Shown in pieces: positions 1 to 10,149 of a stretch of 64,000 nucleotides of DNA (within the stretch, counting starts at the first letter, position 1; each line of letters opens with the position of its first letter). The stretch lies in the NCBI GenBank assembly GCA_030180135.1, contig CM058230.1, positions 101,981,503 through 102,045,502 on the forward strand, in the 5' to 3' direction. The stretch comes from Orychophragmus violaceus (lineage: Eukaryota; Streptophyta; Magnoliopsida; Brassicales; Brassicaceae). The notes beneath the pieces were generated by a model that saw only the letters and a list, made by a program, of their open reading frames with translations, was not told where the DNA came from and made no database searches. Position numbers and translations under genes: made by a program.

Positions 1-1513
1 ATGGTGATCAATATTTGACTAAGTCCAAGACAAGACAAAATCTGGAAAGGGAATAAGTCTTGATGGACGAAGGTCAATGGTGTTGGCCGGCTTCTTTAAG
101 GACGATCACTGGTGGTTTAAGGAGCATTGGGAAGATAAGGCATGGATCTATCAACAGCTAAGGAGTTTAATAAGGCAACCGTAACAGCCAAGGTATGTAC
201 TGGTTACCCGACTGAACCGCGACCAAGGCAATGGCGTATGGTCGATGGTTGGTGGGTTCTGGTTAGAATAATTCTCTCTCCTTCTACATTCTGATTAGAA
301 CCGGATATAGGCATACATGTTATAGAATGATCGGTTTAAGTTCCAAAAGAAAGAAACCATAATCGGCCATGGGCCAAGATCATTTTCGGGTTCAAGTGTA
401 TGCGATGGGTTGGTAGTGACCATCCACAGATCGTGTGTGAATGGTCATGGGGTCTGTTCGCATGTGATCCTCTCAGTTCATCCGTGGGATGGTTTTGAAG
501 ATAAATGGACGGTTGCATAAGATGGCATGATCTCGGTTTGTAACGGTGCATACCTACGGTCACGAACGAACGTGTGTAGTGGCACGATCGGCACGGTACA
601 TATCAGGTCGATCCGGACGAACACGACTAAACCGAGTGTTACTCGTTATTGGTCGACAATAACAACCGACCACGACACAAGACACACCATAGTGTCCACA
701 GCCGGATAGGGTGTTGTTCAACCGGAAGGAATTTAGGCGATTTAGAGAATGTAGAATGGCTAGGGTATTATTGTGGCCAGGTGGGAATGGGTAAAGCATA
801 TAGAATGTTTTGCTAATATTTTTGGATGTTACTAGCCCCCGAATGGTTCATAGAGTTTTAACGGGGTAACCACCTTGAGTCGGATTCAGGGACGAATCCC
901 TTTCAAAGGGGGTAGTGGAGAAGGCATGTCCCCAAACTCCGAATCCAAAACCCGAGAAGACGCCGCTACAGAGCACCAGATAGAGGAGACCGGCGAAGAC
1001 AACAACACAAACTCACAAAACTCAGAGCAACAACCACCACCATGAAGCAGTCCTCAAGCCACAAGATGAAAATGAAGACAACAAGCGAGGACGAGAAAGG
1101 CTACCTCCAAAAGATGTCGGAATAACACTACCATCACCATCAACAAATCAGCACGCATAAAGAACGGGAAGCCAGATCTATGCCGCTCGACCCAAAGAAA
1201 ATCAACGATTTGGTACCTGTAGAAAGAGAAGAAGAAGGGGGTCCCTCTCATGGTGATGGTGAGAGCCACTTTCCACCAGAGAGGAAGATCGGGCTTGATT
1301 TGCAGTCGCCGGAGAAATAAAAATGGAAAAAAATCGCCTTTCAAAGATAGAAAGAAAATCAGGTTAATTTTTTTATCAGTATAGAGTGCTAATTTGAAGA
1401 TTAAAACTGATATTTGTAAGTTTAATGGTCCAGTGTAAGTACTAATTTTCCAAATTTTTAACTACTAGTATATTCTAATTTAAAATTTTAATTCGATTTT
1501 CCCAAAAAATATA
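1..1513. other. left flank, no recognised gene
   Basis: I recognise no gene here; open frames are short and lack family motifs. Around 840-910 a stretch with 'gggacgaatccctttcaaag' resembles the kind of sequence found just before the 3' LTR of some plant Gypsy elements, so old retrotransposon debris is possible but weak. The last 1505-1513 is the target duplication of the element that follows. Confidence 0.5.
1355..1500 (+). repeat. dispersed repeat, copy 1
   Basis: This segment contains 'gaagattaaaactgat' then 'ttaatggtccagtgtaagta'. It matches, with many substitutions, the segment at 30578-30700 ('gaaggttaaaactgag', 'cgatggtccatagtgtgagt'). Both end in a pyrimidine-rich run before an A-rich tail, so they look like two copies of the same transposon end. 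The family was not identified. Confidence 0.55.
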
Positions 1514-1546
1514 GGGGGAATTGCTAAAAATGCCCTTTAAATTGGT
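1514..1546 (+). repeat. left terminal inverted repeat of the Mutator-like element
   Basis: Starts with five G's directly after the 9-bp duplication and pairs with 11731-11760 read on the minus strand. The AAAAATGCCC core is identical in both ends. Confidence 0.75.
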
Positions 1547-1677
1547 TTTAAATAAAAGTGTACCCCTCAATTTGAATAAAATGTAAAACATGTTTTCCTT
1601 CCTAGGTAAATTACTGCGAAGCCCTTATGACCAAACAAAAAAACAGAAACCGCAATTACCATTATAACCTTCGCATG

Positions 1678-2700
1678 TGTCAGACTTCTATAGAGGTCTG
1701 ATACAGAATAAATTTGTAAATTTAAATTTTAAAATTATAAAAAAAATATTTTGTCAAAAAAATTATATACAAAAATTAAATATATACAATTTAATAGTAT
1801 ATAAATTAAAATTTGGTAAATTGAGTCAAACTAAACAATATGTAAGGTAAAGTAAGTTCTAAACCTCAAAACATGTTTTGTAATGGAACATTTATATACA
1901 AGTTACATATAACTTTAGGGTTAGATTCATGGTTTACCAAATTAACATTTAAAATTTAAAATGTGCACATATGTGTTATAATGTTCATATATTTAACAAA
2001 TTTTATGTTTCCTAGTTGTTTTGCTTAAATATTTTTACTTATAAGTAATAAATATTAGATTTAGGGTTTACCAGACTTCATGGCGAAGTCTGAATTTTGA
2101 GGTTTATCAGACTTCTCTTGGAAGTCTGAGACGAATTTAAGTTAAAAATTTAAATTTAAAAAGTTATTATCAAAAATAATTTGATATACTTTTTGATACA
2201 TAAATTAAGCATAAGCATTTTTTATGTATACAAATTAAAATTATATAAACTTTGATCAATTTAAGCATTGAAGATATATTTTGTTCAAAACACCATGTAG
2301 TTTGGTCAATGTTTCACATAAGAAGTTGAATATCATGTTTTTATTTGTAGGGTTAGATTGAAAGTTTGTGAATTTTCATTTATATTGTTACATTTACATA
2401 TAGTGGTTAGTTTGTGACTATGTTTAACGAGTTTGATATTTATTATAAGTTTCTATATAAAATGATGGTATTTAAATACTAATTATTAGATTTAGGGTTT
2501 CTCAGACTTCTAGATAAATATGGTTCAAGTATTTAGACATCCATGAAGTCTTATTTCAGACTGTATATGAAGTCTGAAATTTGAAAGTTTTTAAAAAATT
2601 TCACGCGAAAACTTTTTAAAAAGGCGGGAAATTTTCCCGCTCACAGAAGTTCCTTCTCAAAGTGCATATGAAGTCTGATACAAAATATTTTAAAATTTTT
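1678..2700. repeat. left cluster of CAGACTTC/GAAGTCTG palindromes
   Basis: Short near-palindromes recur at about 1680-1702 (CAGACTTCTATAGAGGTCTG), 2071-2093 (arms CAGACTTC/GAAGTCTG), 2107-2130, 2500-2580 and 2640-2685. They lie in AT-rich sequence with no coding potential. The same family fills 8330-9270 and 10150-11640. Confidence 0.75.
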
Positions 2701-2845
2701 AATTATTAAAAATCTGGCGGGAAAATTTCCTTCAAATTTCTCTCCACTTATCTAAACCTAATCTTGAACACATATAACAAAAAAAAAAATCTTCACATTC
2801 TTCCCTCTCTTACAACCTCTCTTTCTCTCTCTCTCTCTCTCTCTC
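2507..2845 (+). repeat. first part of an internal tandem duplication, interrupted by the LTR element
   Basis: The stretch from 'gtatttagacatcc' through 'atttcacgcgaaaac', 'ctggcgggaaaatttcc' and the CT-rich tract repeats at about 8410-8680. The gag-only LTR element entered at the CT tract, so this copy continues at 7937. Confidence 0.75.
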
Positions 2846-4059
2846 TGATGTAGCCTCAGAATCACACTGATGCCAAACCACTTGATGATCAGATGATCTC
2901 AAGCCAAAACGATGCGGAAGATGGTGTTGAAGGTAGAGATGGTGATGATGGTAGGGATTGACTCACTCAATCAATTGTATGGACAGAGATATGAATCACT
3001 CAACACTCTAGACCACAGATTCTATAGTACTAGATGAATCACTCAAATAGACTAAAGAACAAACACAAAGAAATCACAAACTTTGTGGAAGAAAACTGAA
3101 TCGAAATTCTATTGCTTTTAGATTGATCAAGGGTGAATAATACAAATGGTCTAATGGAGCTTATATAATGCTCTTACAACGTTCATAAACTTCTAAATAA
3201 GAAAAGAAATCAAAAACAAACAATAAACTAGCCGTTGGAGTCATTAAGAGAGAATCGGCCAAAATAGGAAGATATGATGTGATCTTTGAATCTGGACGGT
3301 TTGAGGGGATAAGTGAGCTTCTCTGGAACATCTTGTATGTAGTAAATGACGTCCAAGACACAGCAGCTAAAGGAATAGAGCCGTTGGAAGCTTTTGGCAA
3401 GAAATGGGAAGTTTGCGCTTGTGTCCATATATGGAAGGTTGGTCCATAAGCTCATGTGATTGATCCTGTGCATTTTGGTGATGCTAAGGACGTCTTCTAT
3501 TGCTTCTGGCTGATGGTTATTGCCTTCTGGTTTCCAAATCTTGGTTTGATAATGTGCAAACCAATTGGTCTTCAGAGTTTCCATAAATAGCTCCGGTTGA
3601 GTTGGTTTATGTTCCAATAGGATCCGCCTGATCCTGTGTGGGCTGGTGCTTCTGAGAGTGTTGTAGAGTGCTTCTAGAAGTGATAATAAGTCTCCTGGTC
3701 GCCAAGTTCGAGTTTGACAATATTTGAACTCATGATCTTCCAAATAAGGCAAGTGTAGCATCTCCTGATTTGGAAGTTGAATATCTCTCAAACCATTACT
3801 CCTTTTGGTTTGAATCCAATTCTCCTTGGTCCTCTGATGAGATGGGAATCCAGAACAATTGGATTTGTTGATTGGTTCCTCCTGGATTGGTCGGAGTGCT
3901 TCATTTTCTGACTGTTGGTCTCCATCGGGTCTGGTTGCGCTGACTGACGTAGTGGTTGAGTTAGTCAGCGTGCTGACTGACGTACTGACTGACGTAGTGG
4001 TTGAGCTAGCGATTGAGTCAGCAGGCGCCTGGTCTAGTCTGGTTCTGATGACCGCATCA
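2846..4059 (-). repeat. 3' LTR of the gag-only element
   Basis: 1214 bp with TGATG/CATCA ends; the same length as the right LTR. In element orientation it follows the purine tract at 4060-4075. It contains the C-terminal quarter of the long ORF. Confidence 0.9.
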
Positions 4060-6245
4060 TACCCTCCCTCTTCAAGAAGTTTTGTCCTCAAAACTTGATC
4101 ACCTGCACATAGATAAGTCAAGTTAGTACAGTGAAGTGAATGAGGGTTTAGAAGATTACCTTGGGAATCATTTTGATTCCGGTTGAGTTGTGGAGCATCC
4201 GGTGGCTCTTCTTTGAGTAGATAGAACAGCAATGCTCCTCTTCCTTGAGCTGGTGTGACGCCTACTTTGCTGATCTTGCTGCTGCTCTCCTTAAGACCTG
4301 AAATATGCTCAACACTTTGGCAAAGAAGCAAGTGGATTATGGGTTTCTCATGACGGGATAAACTTGCTCTCAAAATACTTATGACAAAATGCCTTTGCTC
4401 TTCTCGTGGACAGAGCACTGATTCCTCATTTGACAAGTTCATTGAGCTATCAAGAACAAACTGATTATAAGAATTACTTACCTGATGCACACCTTTAGTG
4501 TTGTGATTCAGCTTGTATATCATGGTAAGATGTCTGAATGTCGGATCTGGTGGTTTCTCCTTGATTCCTCCTTTGGTCTCAACACTCTTAGCTCTACCTG
4601 CTTCATCACTTGAATCTAGGGACAAGTGCATTATACCAGTAGCATGAGAGTTAGAGTTAGACACTTTAAGTTCAGAGACAACCTTGCATTTGGTTGGGAC
4701 TAGGTTTCTTCCAAGTCTCGGATTTACTTGTGGCTCTTGTAGACACAAGTAGCTTTGTTCTGGCCCCTTTACTAAGGCTTCCTTTGCCTTATGCGTCATG
4801 GTTTTTCCTGTACCAAAATCAATTTCCAAAGGCAAGAACAAGTGCATTATATATGAGTTTAGTATTATAGGAACTGATTTGGTGAAGCTTAAACTCACAG
4901 TGATTGCATTGGTGAGTTGGCACATGATACTTTCCTTGTGTGCTTGCACCTCACGGTTGATGTCTTCTTGGCTTGTGTACTCTTCTTCTTGTCTTATCCC
5001 TGGATCAAAACTCTGACCAAAATTCTGGTTTTGTTCTGCCTCCTTTGATGACATGGTCTGTGAAATTAAGGTGTGGGCTGGTGGATCCTCTTGGGTCAGA
5101 ATGTTGTTGGTAGTGAGCTCTTCCTTGTTATGAACATGACCTGCATTTTTAACCTTTGGCAAAGACAAGCACATTAATCTTGAATTGGGAGTTTTAGAAC
5201 TAGGCTGTGATAAGCAATCTCTTGACCTTGGTGAATTCAATTTCAGTTCAAGTGATGCTAAATCAGTAACTAGTCTTTTCGGGCATGCAACAGCAAAATG
5301 ACCTCTCTTATGACATCTATAACATATTGGACTTGATTTAAGAGAGATTAAGTTCTTACTTTGGGGTGTTCCTTGTAGCTCACGTTGTGGTACTGAAATA
5401 TGTGAAAGAGTTGCAGCTAGTGGCTTCTTCTGTGTATGGTGCTGCTTAGGCTGAGCTATGTGTGGCTGAGGTGTGATCATCACCCTCTTTGGTTGGCTGC
5501 GAGTTTGGTTCTTCTTCACAAACTCCTTATACATTCTGGATTTCAAAGCTCCCCAATCTAGTATTGGCTTGTTGTAGAAGCCATGTGCATTTTCTTTTAG
5601 CCACCATTGGTAAGCATCTCCAACTAGAGCATCTATGGCATATGACAACTTCTCTTCTATAAGAATGTTATTAGCCTTCATCCATTGCTTCATGTTTGTC
5701 TCCCATTGGAGGTAAGTCTCAGGGTCATGGCTATGACCTGAAAAGATTAAAGAGTTAGTTTGTAAACAACTTCTTGTTCTTCTCTTTTTCTTTGATCCAG
5801 CCTCGTTGGTGTAAGCTCTTGATGAGTTCGTCCCAAAGAAGTAAGGAGGCCTCTCTTCTGAAGTGTTGAACTTCATATAGGATTTTTCATATGACCCTCC
5901 ATAGTCTTCTTCTTCTTCATAAGTACCTGCATCGGTCTCTTCTCCATAACCTTCCTCATAGAGACTTGAGTGACTCCAACTTGAGGTTGTTGTGTGATAC
6001 TTGTTGTGGCGCGGTTTTGGATTGCTTGAGCTATTGTCTGGGGATTCAGGATCAGACCCTTCTCCATTTGTTGCATCTCCACTCTCCGAACTAGCATAGC
6101 CATCTCCTGGCCATGGTGGAGATTCATAGTCAGCCTCTTCATCGGAATTGGCTAGACTTTCTTCTTCTCCACTCCATTGGTTTCCATCTAGTTGGTAAGA
6201 CTCCCCTTCCTCTAAATCTCCCATGGCTGTGTTTCCTTGGTTCAA
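3228..6245 (-). CDS. Gag-like protein of the LTR element, 1005 aa
   Basis: The protein has an acidic, low-complexity N-terminus (about residues 1-135, rich in E, D, S, Y). A plant retrotransposon Gag (capsid-type) domain follows at about 165-245, with the tryptophan-rich features 'YLQWETNMKQWM' and 'AYQWWLKENAHGFY'. A CCHC zinc knuckle is at residues 308-321 (C308, C311, H316, C321). The remainder is not recognised. No DTG protease motif or YXDD motif occurs. It would package element RNA in cytoplasmic particles. The frame runs past the internal domain into the 3' LTR, so residues from about 730 to 1005 are LTR-encoded, which is unusual. The start at 6245 is the first ATG of the frame downstream of the PBS and leader. 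Whether the LTR-encoded tail is translated in vivo is unknown. Confidence 0.8.
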   Translation of the reverse strand: MNQGNTAMGDLEEGESYQLDGNQWSGEEESLANSDEEADYESPPWPGDGYASSESGDATNGEGSDPESPDNSSSNPKPRHNKYHTTTSSWSHSSLYEEGYGEETDAGTYEEEEDYGGSYEKSYMKFNTSEERPPYFFGTNSSRAYTNEAGSKKKRRTRSCLQTNSLIFSGHSHDPETYLQWETNMKQWMKANNILIEEKLSYAIDALVGDAYQWWLKENAHGFYNKPILDWGALKSRMYKEFVKKNQTRSQPKRVMITPQPHIAQPKQHHTQKKPLAATLSHISVPQRELQGTPQSKNLISLKSSPICYRCHKRGHFAVACPKRLVTDLASLELKLNSPRSRDCLSQPSSKTPNSRLMCLSLPKVKNAGHVHNKEELTTNNILTQEDPPAHTLISQTMSSKEAEQNQNFGQSFDPGIRQEEEYTSQEDINREVQAHKESIMCQLTNAITVSLSFTKSVPIILNSYIMHLFLPLEIDFGTGKTMTHKAKEALVKGPEQSYLCLQEPQVNPRLGRNLVPTKCKVVSELKVSNSNSHATGIMHLSLDSSDEAGRAKSVETKGGIKEKPPDPTFRHLTMIYKLNHNTKGVHQVSNSYNQFVLDSSMNLSNEESVLCPREEQRHFVISILRASLSRHEKPIIHLLLCQSVEHISGLKESSSKISKVGVTPAQGRGALLFYLLKEEPPDAPQLNRNQNDSQGNLLNPHSLHCTNLTYLCAGDQVLRTKLLEEGGYDAVIRTRLDQAPADSIASSTTTSVSTSVSTLTNSTTTSVSATRPDGDQQSENEALRPIQEEPINKSNCSGFPSHQRTKENWIQTKRSNGLRDIQLPNQEMLHLPYLEDHEFKYCQTRTWRPGDLLSLLEALYNTLRSTSPHRIRRILLEHKPTQPELFMETLKTNWFAHYQTKIWKPEGNNHQPEAIEDVLSITKMHRINHMSLWTNLPYMDTSANFPFLAKSFQRLYSFSCCVLDVIYYIQDVPEKLTYPLKPSRFKDHIISSYFGRFSLNDSNG

Positions 6246-6708
6246 TCAAGCAAAAAGAAAGAGAGAATTCAGAATCGAAATAGTTTCAAAAAGGAAACAA
6301 GAATAAGCGATACAAAAGGAAAATTGATATTTTACTCTTTCCTTGATTTTTTTTTTTTTTTAATTTTCGAAAATCAAATATGACAAAGCTAAATAAGTAA
6401 ATAAACCTTTTTTCTTTTTCTTTTTTTTTTCTTTATGAAAACAAAACAAGAACAATATGAAACAAAAATCGACAAGAACAAACTTTTTTTTGTTTTTCTT
6501 TTATGAGATGAATCAAACAAGAAAAGAAATCAAATATTTTTATGGATTTTATGGGTTTATCAAAACAAAACAAGAACTGATTGAAAACAAAACAGAATCA
6601 CAATTTTTTTTATGGATTTTTTTTTTTAATTTTAAAAGAAAAGAAACAACAACAAAAATAAAAGATAAGGGTTGGATGAACACAACCTGGTTGATAGGAG
6701 CTTTTGAA
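6246..6708 (-). other. untranslated leader of the gag-only element
   Basis: About 460 bp between the PBS and the gag ATG, made largely of T- and A-rich homopolymer runs on both strands. No conserved ORF is visible. Confidence 0.6.
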
Positions 6709-6720
6709 GCTCTGATACCA
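6709..6720 (-). promoter_or_regulatory. primer binding site (initiator tRNA-Met)
   Basis: The minus strand reads TGGTATCAGAGC, the standard plant PBS complementary to the 3' end of initiator tRNA-Met, two bases inside the 5' LTR. Confidence 0.9.
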
Positions 6721-6722
6721 GA

Positions 6723-7936
6723 TGATGTAGCCTCAGAATCACACTGATGCCAAACCACTTGATGATCAGATGATCTCAAGCCAAAACGATGCGGAAGATG
6801 GTGTTGAAGGTAGAGATGGTGATGATGGTAGGGATTGACTCACTCAATCAATTGTATGGACAGAGATATGAATCACTCAACACTCTAGACCACAGATTCT
6901 ATAGTACTAGATGAATCACTCAAATAGACTAAAGAACAAACACAAAGAAATCACAAACTTTGTGGAAGAAAACTGAATCGAAATTCTATTGCTTTTAGAT
7001 TGATCAAGGGTGAATAATACAAATGGTCTAATGGAGCTTATATAATGCTCTTACAACGTTCATAAACTTCTAAATAAGAAAAGAAATCAAAAACAAACAA
7101 TAAACTAGCCGTTGGAGTCATTAAGAGAGAATCGGCCAAAATAGGAAGATATGATGTGATCTTTGAATCTGGACGGTTTGAGGGGATAAGTGAGCTTCTC
7201 TGGAACATCTTGTATGTAGTAAATGACGTCCAAGACACAGCAGCTAAAGGAATAGAGCCGTTGGAAGCTTTTGGCAAGAAATGGGAAGTTTGCGCTTGTG
7301 TCCATATATGGAAGGTTGGTCCATAAGCTCATGTGATTGATCCTGTGCATTTTGGTGATGCTAAGGACGTCTTCTATTGCTTCTGGCTGATGGTTATTGC
7401 CTCCTGGTTTCCAAATCTTGGTTTGATAATGTGCAAACCAATTGGTCTTCATAGTTTCCATAAATAGCTCCGGTTGAGTTGGTTTATGTTCCAATAGGAT
7501 CCGCCTGATCCTGTGTGGGCTGGTGCTTCTGAGAGTGTTGTAGAGTGCTTCTAGAAGTGATAATAAGTCTCCTGGTCACCAAGTTCGAGTTTGACAATAT
7601 TTGAACTCATGATCTTCCAAATAAGGCAAGTGTAGCATCTCCTGATTTGGAAGTTGAATATCTCTCAAACCATTACTCCTTTTGGTTTGAATCCAATTCT
7701 CCTTGGTCCTCTGATGAGATGGGAATCCAGAACAATTGGATTTGTTGATTGGTTCCTCCTGGATTGGTCGGAGTGCTTCATTTTCTGACTGTTGGTCTCC
7801 ATCGGGTCTGGTTGCGCTGACTGACGTAGTGGTTGAGTTAGTCAGCGTGCTGACTGACGTACTGACTGACGTAGTGGTTGAGCTAGCGATTGAGTCAGCA
7901 GGCGCCTGGTCTAGTCTGGTTCTGATGACCGCATCA
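6723..7936 (-). repeat. 5' LTR of the gag-only element
   Basis: 1214 bp. Differences from the left LTR were seen near 7408, 7450 and 7579. The last changes a CGA codon of the LTR-encoded Gag tail to TGA, so the ORF is open only in the 3' LTR copy. The remaining open piece is 7105-7494. Confidence 0.9.
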
Positions 7937-7941
7937 CTCTC

Positions 7942-9260
7942 TCTTTTGTAAAACCTCTCTCAAATTTCTCATGCAAAAAGGTTCTCAAGTTTATTGACTC
8001 ATATGAGTACTTATGTATTTGATTCATAGTTGATTCTCTTTAAGCTGCGAAATAGGTAAGTGAATCTGTTCTTTTTAGTGTTTTCAAAAGATTTTTAACT
8101 GAAATAATTGAGACTTTTGACATAGACTTTTGATTATACAATTTCATTTGCCCAAACAATCCTTTATTATCCATTTTTTGAGACTTATTCGCTAACTAAT
8201 GCAAGAGCTATGTGTTTTTACTTTTTCAGGTGCTTGGTTTAAGATTGAGCCAGCTGACTCTCCAAAGAGGCTGGAGTTGGGACTTCTTATGATGCTAATG
8301 GCTCATAAATTTTGAGTGTAGTACGAGAAACACGAAGTCTGAGAGTCTAATACCAGACTACAACCAAAGTCTGAGAGTTTCTCAGACTTCCAGGTAAGTC
8401 TCGTTCAAGTATTTAGACTGCGTATTAAAAAATTTCACGCGAAAACTTTTTAAAAAGGCGGGAAATTTTCCCACTCACAGAAGTTCCTTCTCAGACTGCA
8501 TATGAAGTCTGATACAAAATATTTAAAAATTTTTAATTATTAAAAATCTGGCGGGAAAATTTCCCTCCGATTTCTCTCCACTTATCTAAACCTAATCTTG
8601 TACACATATAACACCAAAAAAAAAAAAAAAAATCTTCACATTCTTCCCTCTCTTACAACCTCTCTTTCTCTCTCACTCTTTTGTAAAACCTCTCTCAAAT
8701 TTCTCATGCAAAAAGGTTCTCAAGCTTATTGTCTCATATGAGTTCTTATGTATTTGATTCATAGTTGATTCTCTTTGAGCTGCGAAATAGGTAAGTGAAT
8801 CTGTTCTTTTTAGTGTTTTCAAAAGTTTTTTAACTGAAATAATTGAGACTTTTGACATAGACTTTTGATTATACAATTTCATTTGCTCAAACAATCCTTT
8901 ATTATCCATTTTTTGAGACTTATTCGCTAACTAATGCAAGAGCTATGTCTTTTTACTTTTTCAGGTGCTTGGTTTAAGATTGAGCCAGCTGACTCTCCAA
9001 GGAGGCTGGAGTTGGGACTTCTTATGATGCTAATGGCTCATAAATTTTGAGTGTAGTACGAGGAACACGAAGTCTGAGAGTCTAATACCAGACTACAACC
9101 GAAGTCTGAGAGTTTCTCAGACTTCCAGGTAAGTCTCGTTCAAGTATTTAGACTGCGTTCAAGTACGAGGAACACGAAGTCTGAGAGTCTAATATCAGAC
9201 TACCAGGTAAGTATGGTTCAAGTATTTAGACTTATCGAAGTCTTATTTCAGACTGCGTAT
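7942..9260 (+). repeat. tandem duplication with exon-like segments inside the Mutator-like element
   Basis: 7942-8410 repeats at about 8677-9130 with high identity, and a shorter third piece lies at 9155-9260. Each copy has a candidate splice donor (AATAG|GTAAGTG near 8055 and 8790), a pyrimidine-rich acceptor ending TTTTTCAG|GTGCTTGG (near 8230 and 8965), then a short frame reading 'WFKIEPADSPKRLELGLL' that stops. I do not recognise this peptide. It may be a captured gene fragment or the 5' end of a lost transposon gene. Confidence 0.65.
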
Positions 9261-10149
9261 GAAGTCTGATACCATGCAACAACCAAACAAAAAAATATCT
9301 CTTTTTGTGAACAAAACCCTTACATGGGTTAATTTGGTTTCTTACATATTTCTCATAATTAACAAAACTTTTGATTGATAAATCTTTATGCAAACTAATA
9401 CATATGTTGATTTAGTGTAGATGTTGAAGGTGCTTTGGACAAAACAAGAAAACATAAGAAGAGCAATCTTGAATGTCTATGGTGGGACTGACATTGTACA
9501 CATGGTGTGTATGGCGATACAAGGAACACAAAGCAATCAAAATTCTAGTATACTATGCTTGTATTGTATTAGATTATTGGATGATCAAACCAAAGAAAAG
9601 AAGTTCTCCTTGTATACTATATATGCTGGTAGAAAAATATAAAGTTGTATAAATTTACTTTTGTCTACTCAAATCAACAAGGAATTTTGCTTATTGAAAG
9701 TATACAATATCAGAAAATGGGTCACTTTAACTTTGGAAGAAAACATTACTCTTTAGATTACATACACCAACATATGACAAACTAAAATAACCTTAAGTGG
9801 TGCTGAATATGTCGTCAGACATCAACTGCTGTCTGATTCTTATGAACTAAAAGTTTATAAAATTAACAAGTTCAAATGTCAAGTTCGTTCTCTCATCATC
9901 ACATTAGCGATCTTATTGAAAAAAATCAGCTTGTAAACGCTCGGCATGTGGTTGTGTAGCTCATCCTAATCCCAATTTGCTTCTTCACTGATACTTTGAT
10001 ATGCTTTGGTGTAATCATTTCAATTATATCAAAACATTCAATAAACAACCAACATATATAATGTGGAGTATGACGTTTACGCATAGACATCTGTTCCACC
10101 AGCTCGGTTTTCTTGTATTATTTGTATAAACAAACATGTATAAACCACT
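9261..10149 (+). other. Mutator-like element interior, no recognised gene
   Basis: A 73-aa frame at 9421-9642 follows an acceptor-like 'gttgatttag', but it shows no family motif. The rest is AT-rich with one palindrome near 9815-9840. Confidence 0.4.

Larger units (their letters stand above)
2846..7936 (-). mobile_element. gag-only LTR retrotransposon (TR-GAG-like), nested in the Mutator-like element
   Basis: Two 1214-bp LTRs (2846-4059 and 6723-7936) start TGATG and end CATCA. They are flanked by the 5-bp duplication CTCTC (2841-2845, 7937-7941). Transcription runs on the minus strand: the primer binding site TGGTATCAGAGC lies just inside the right (5') LTR, and a purine tract (GAAGAGGGAGGGTA) just inside the left (3') LTR. 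I saw only three differences between the LTRs, so insertion is recent. The interior holds one long Gag-type ORF and no protease, reverse transcriptase, RNase H or integrase, so replication must be supplied in trans. This fits the plant class described as terminal-repeat retrotransposons with a GAG domain. Confidence 0.9.

Noticed and set aside
1054..1344. 96-aa minus-strand frame
   Set aside because: Composition is biased (F, L, V, H) with no motif; the opposite strand is equally open in places.
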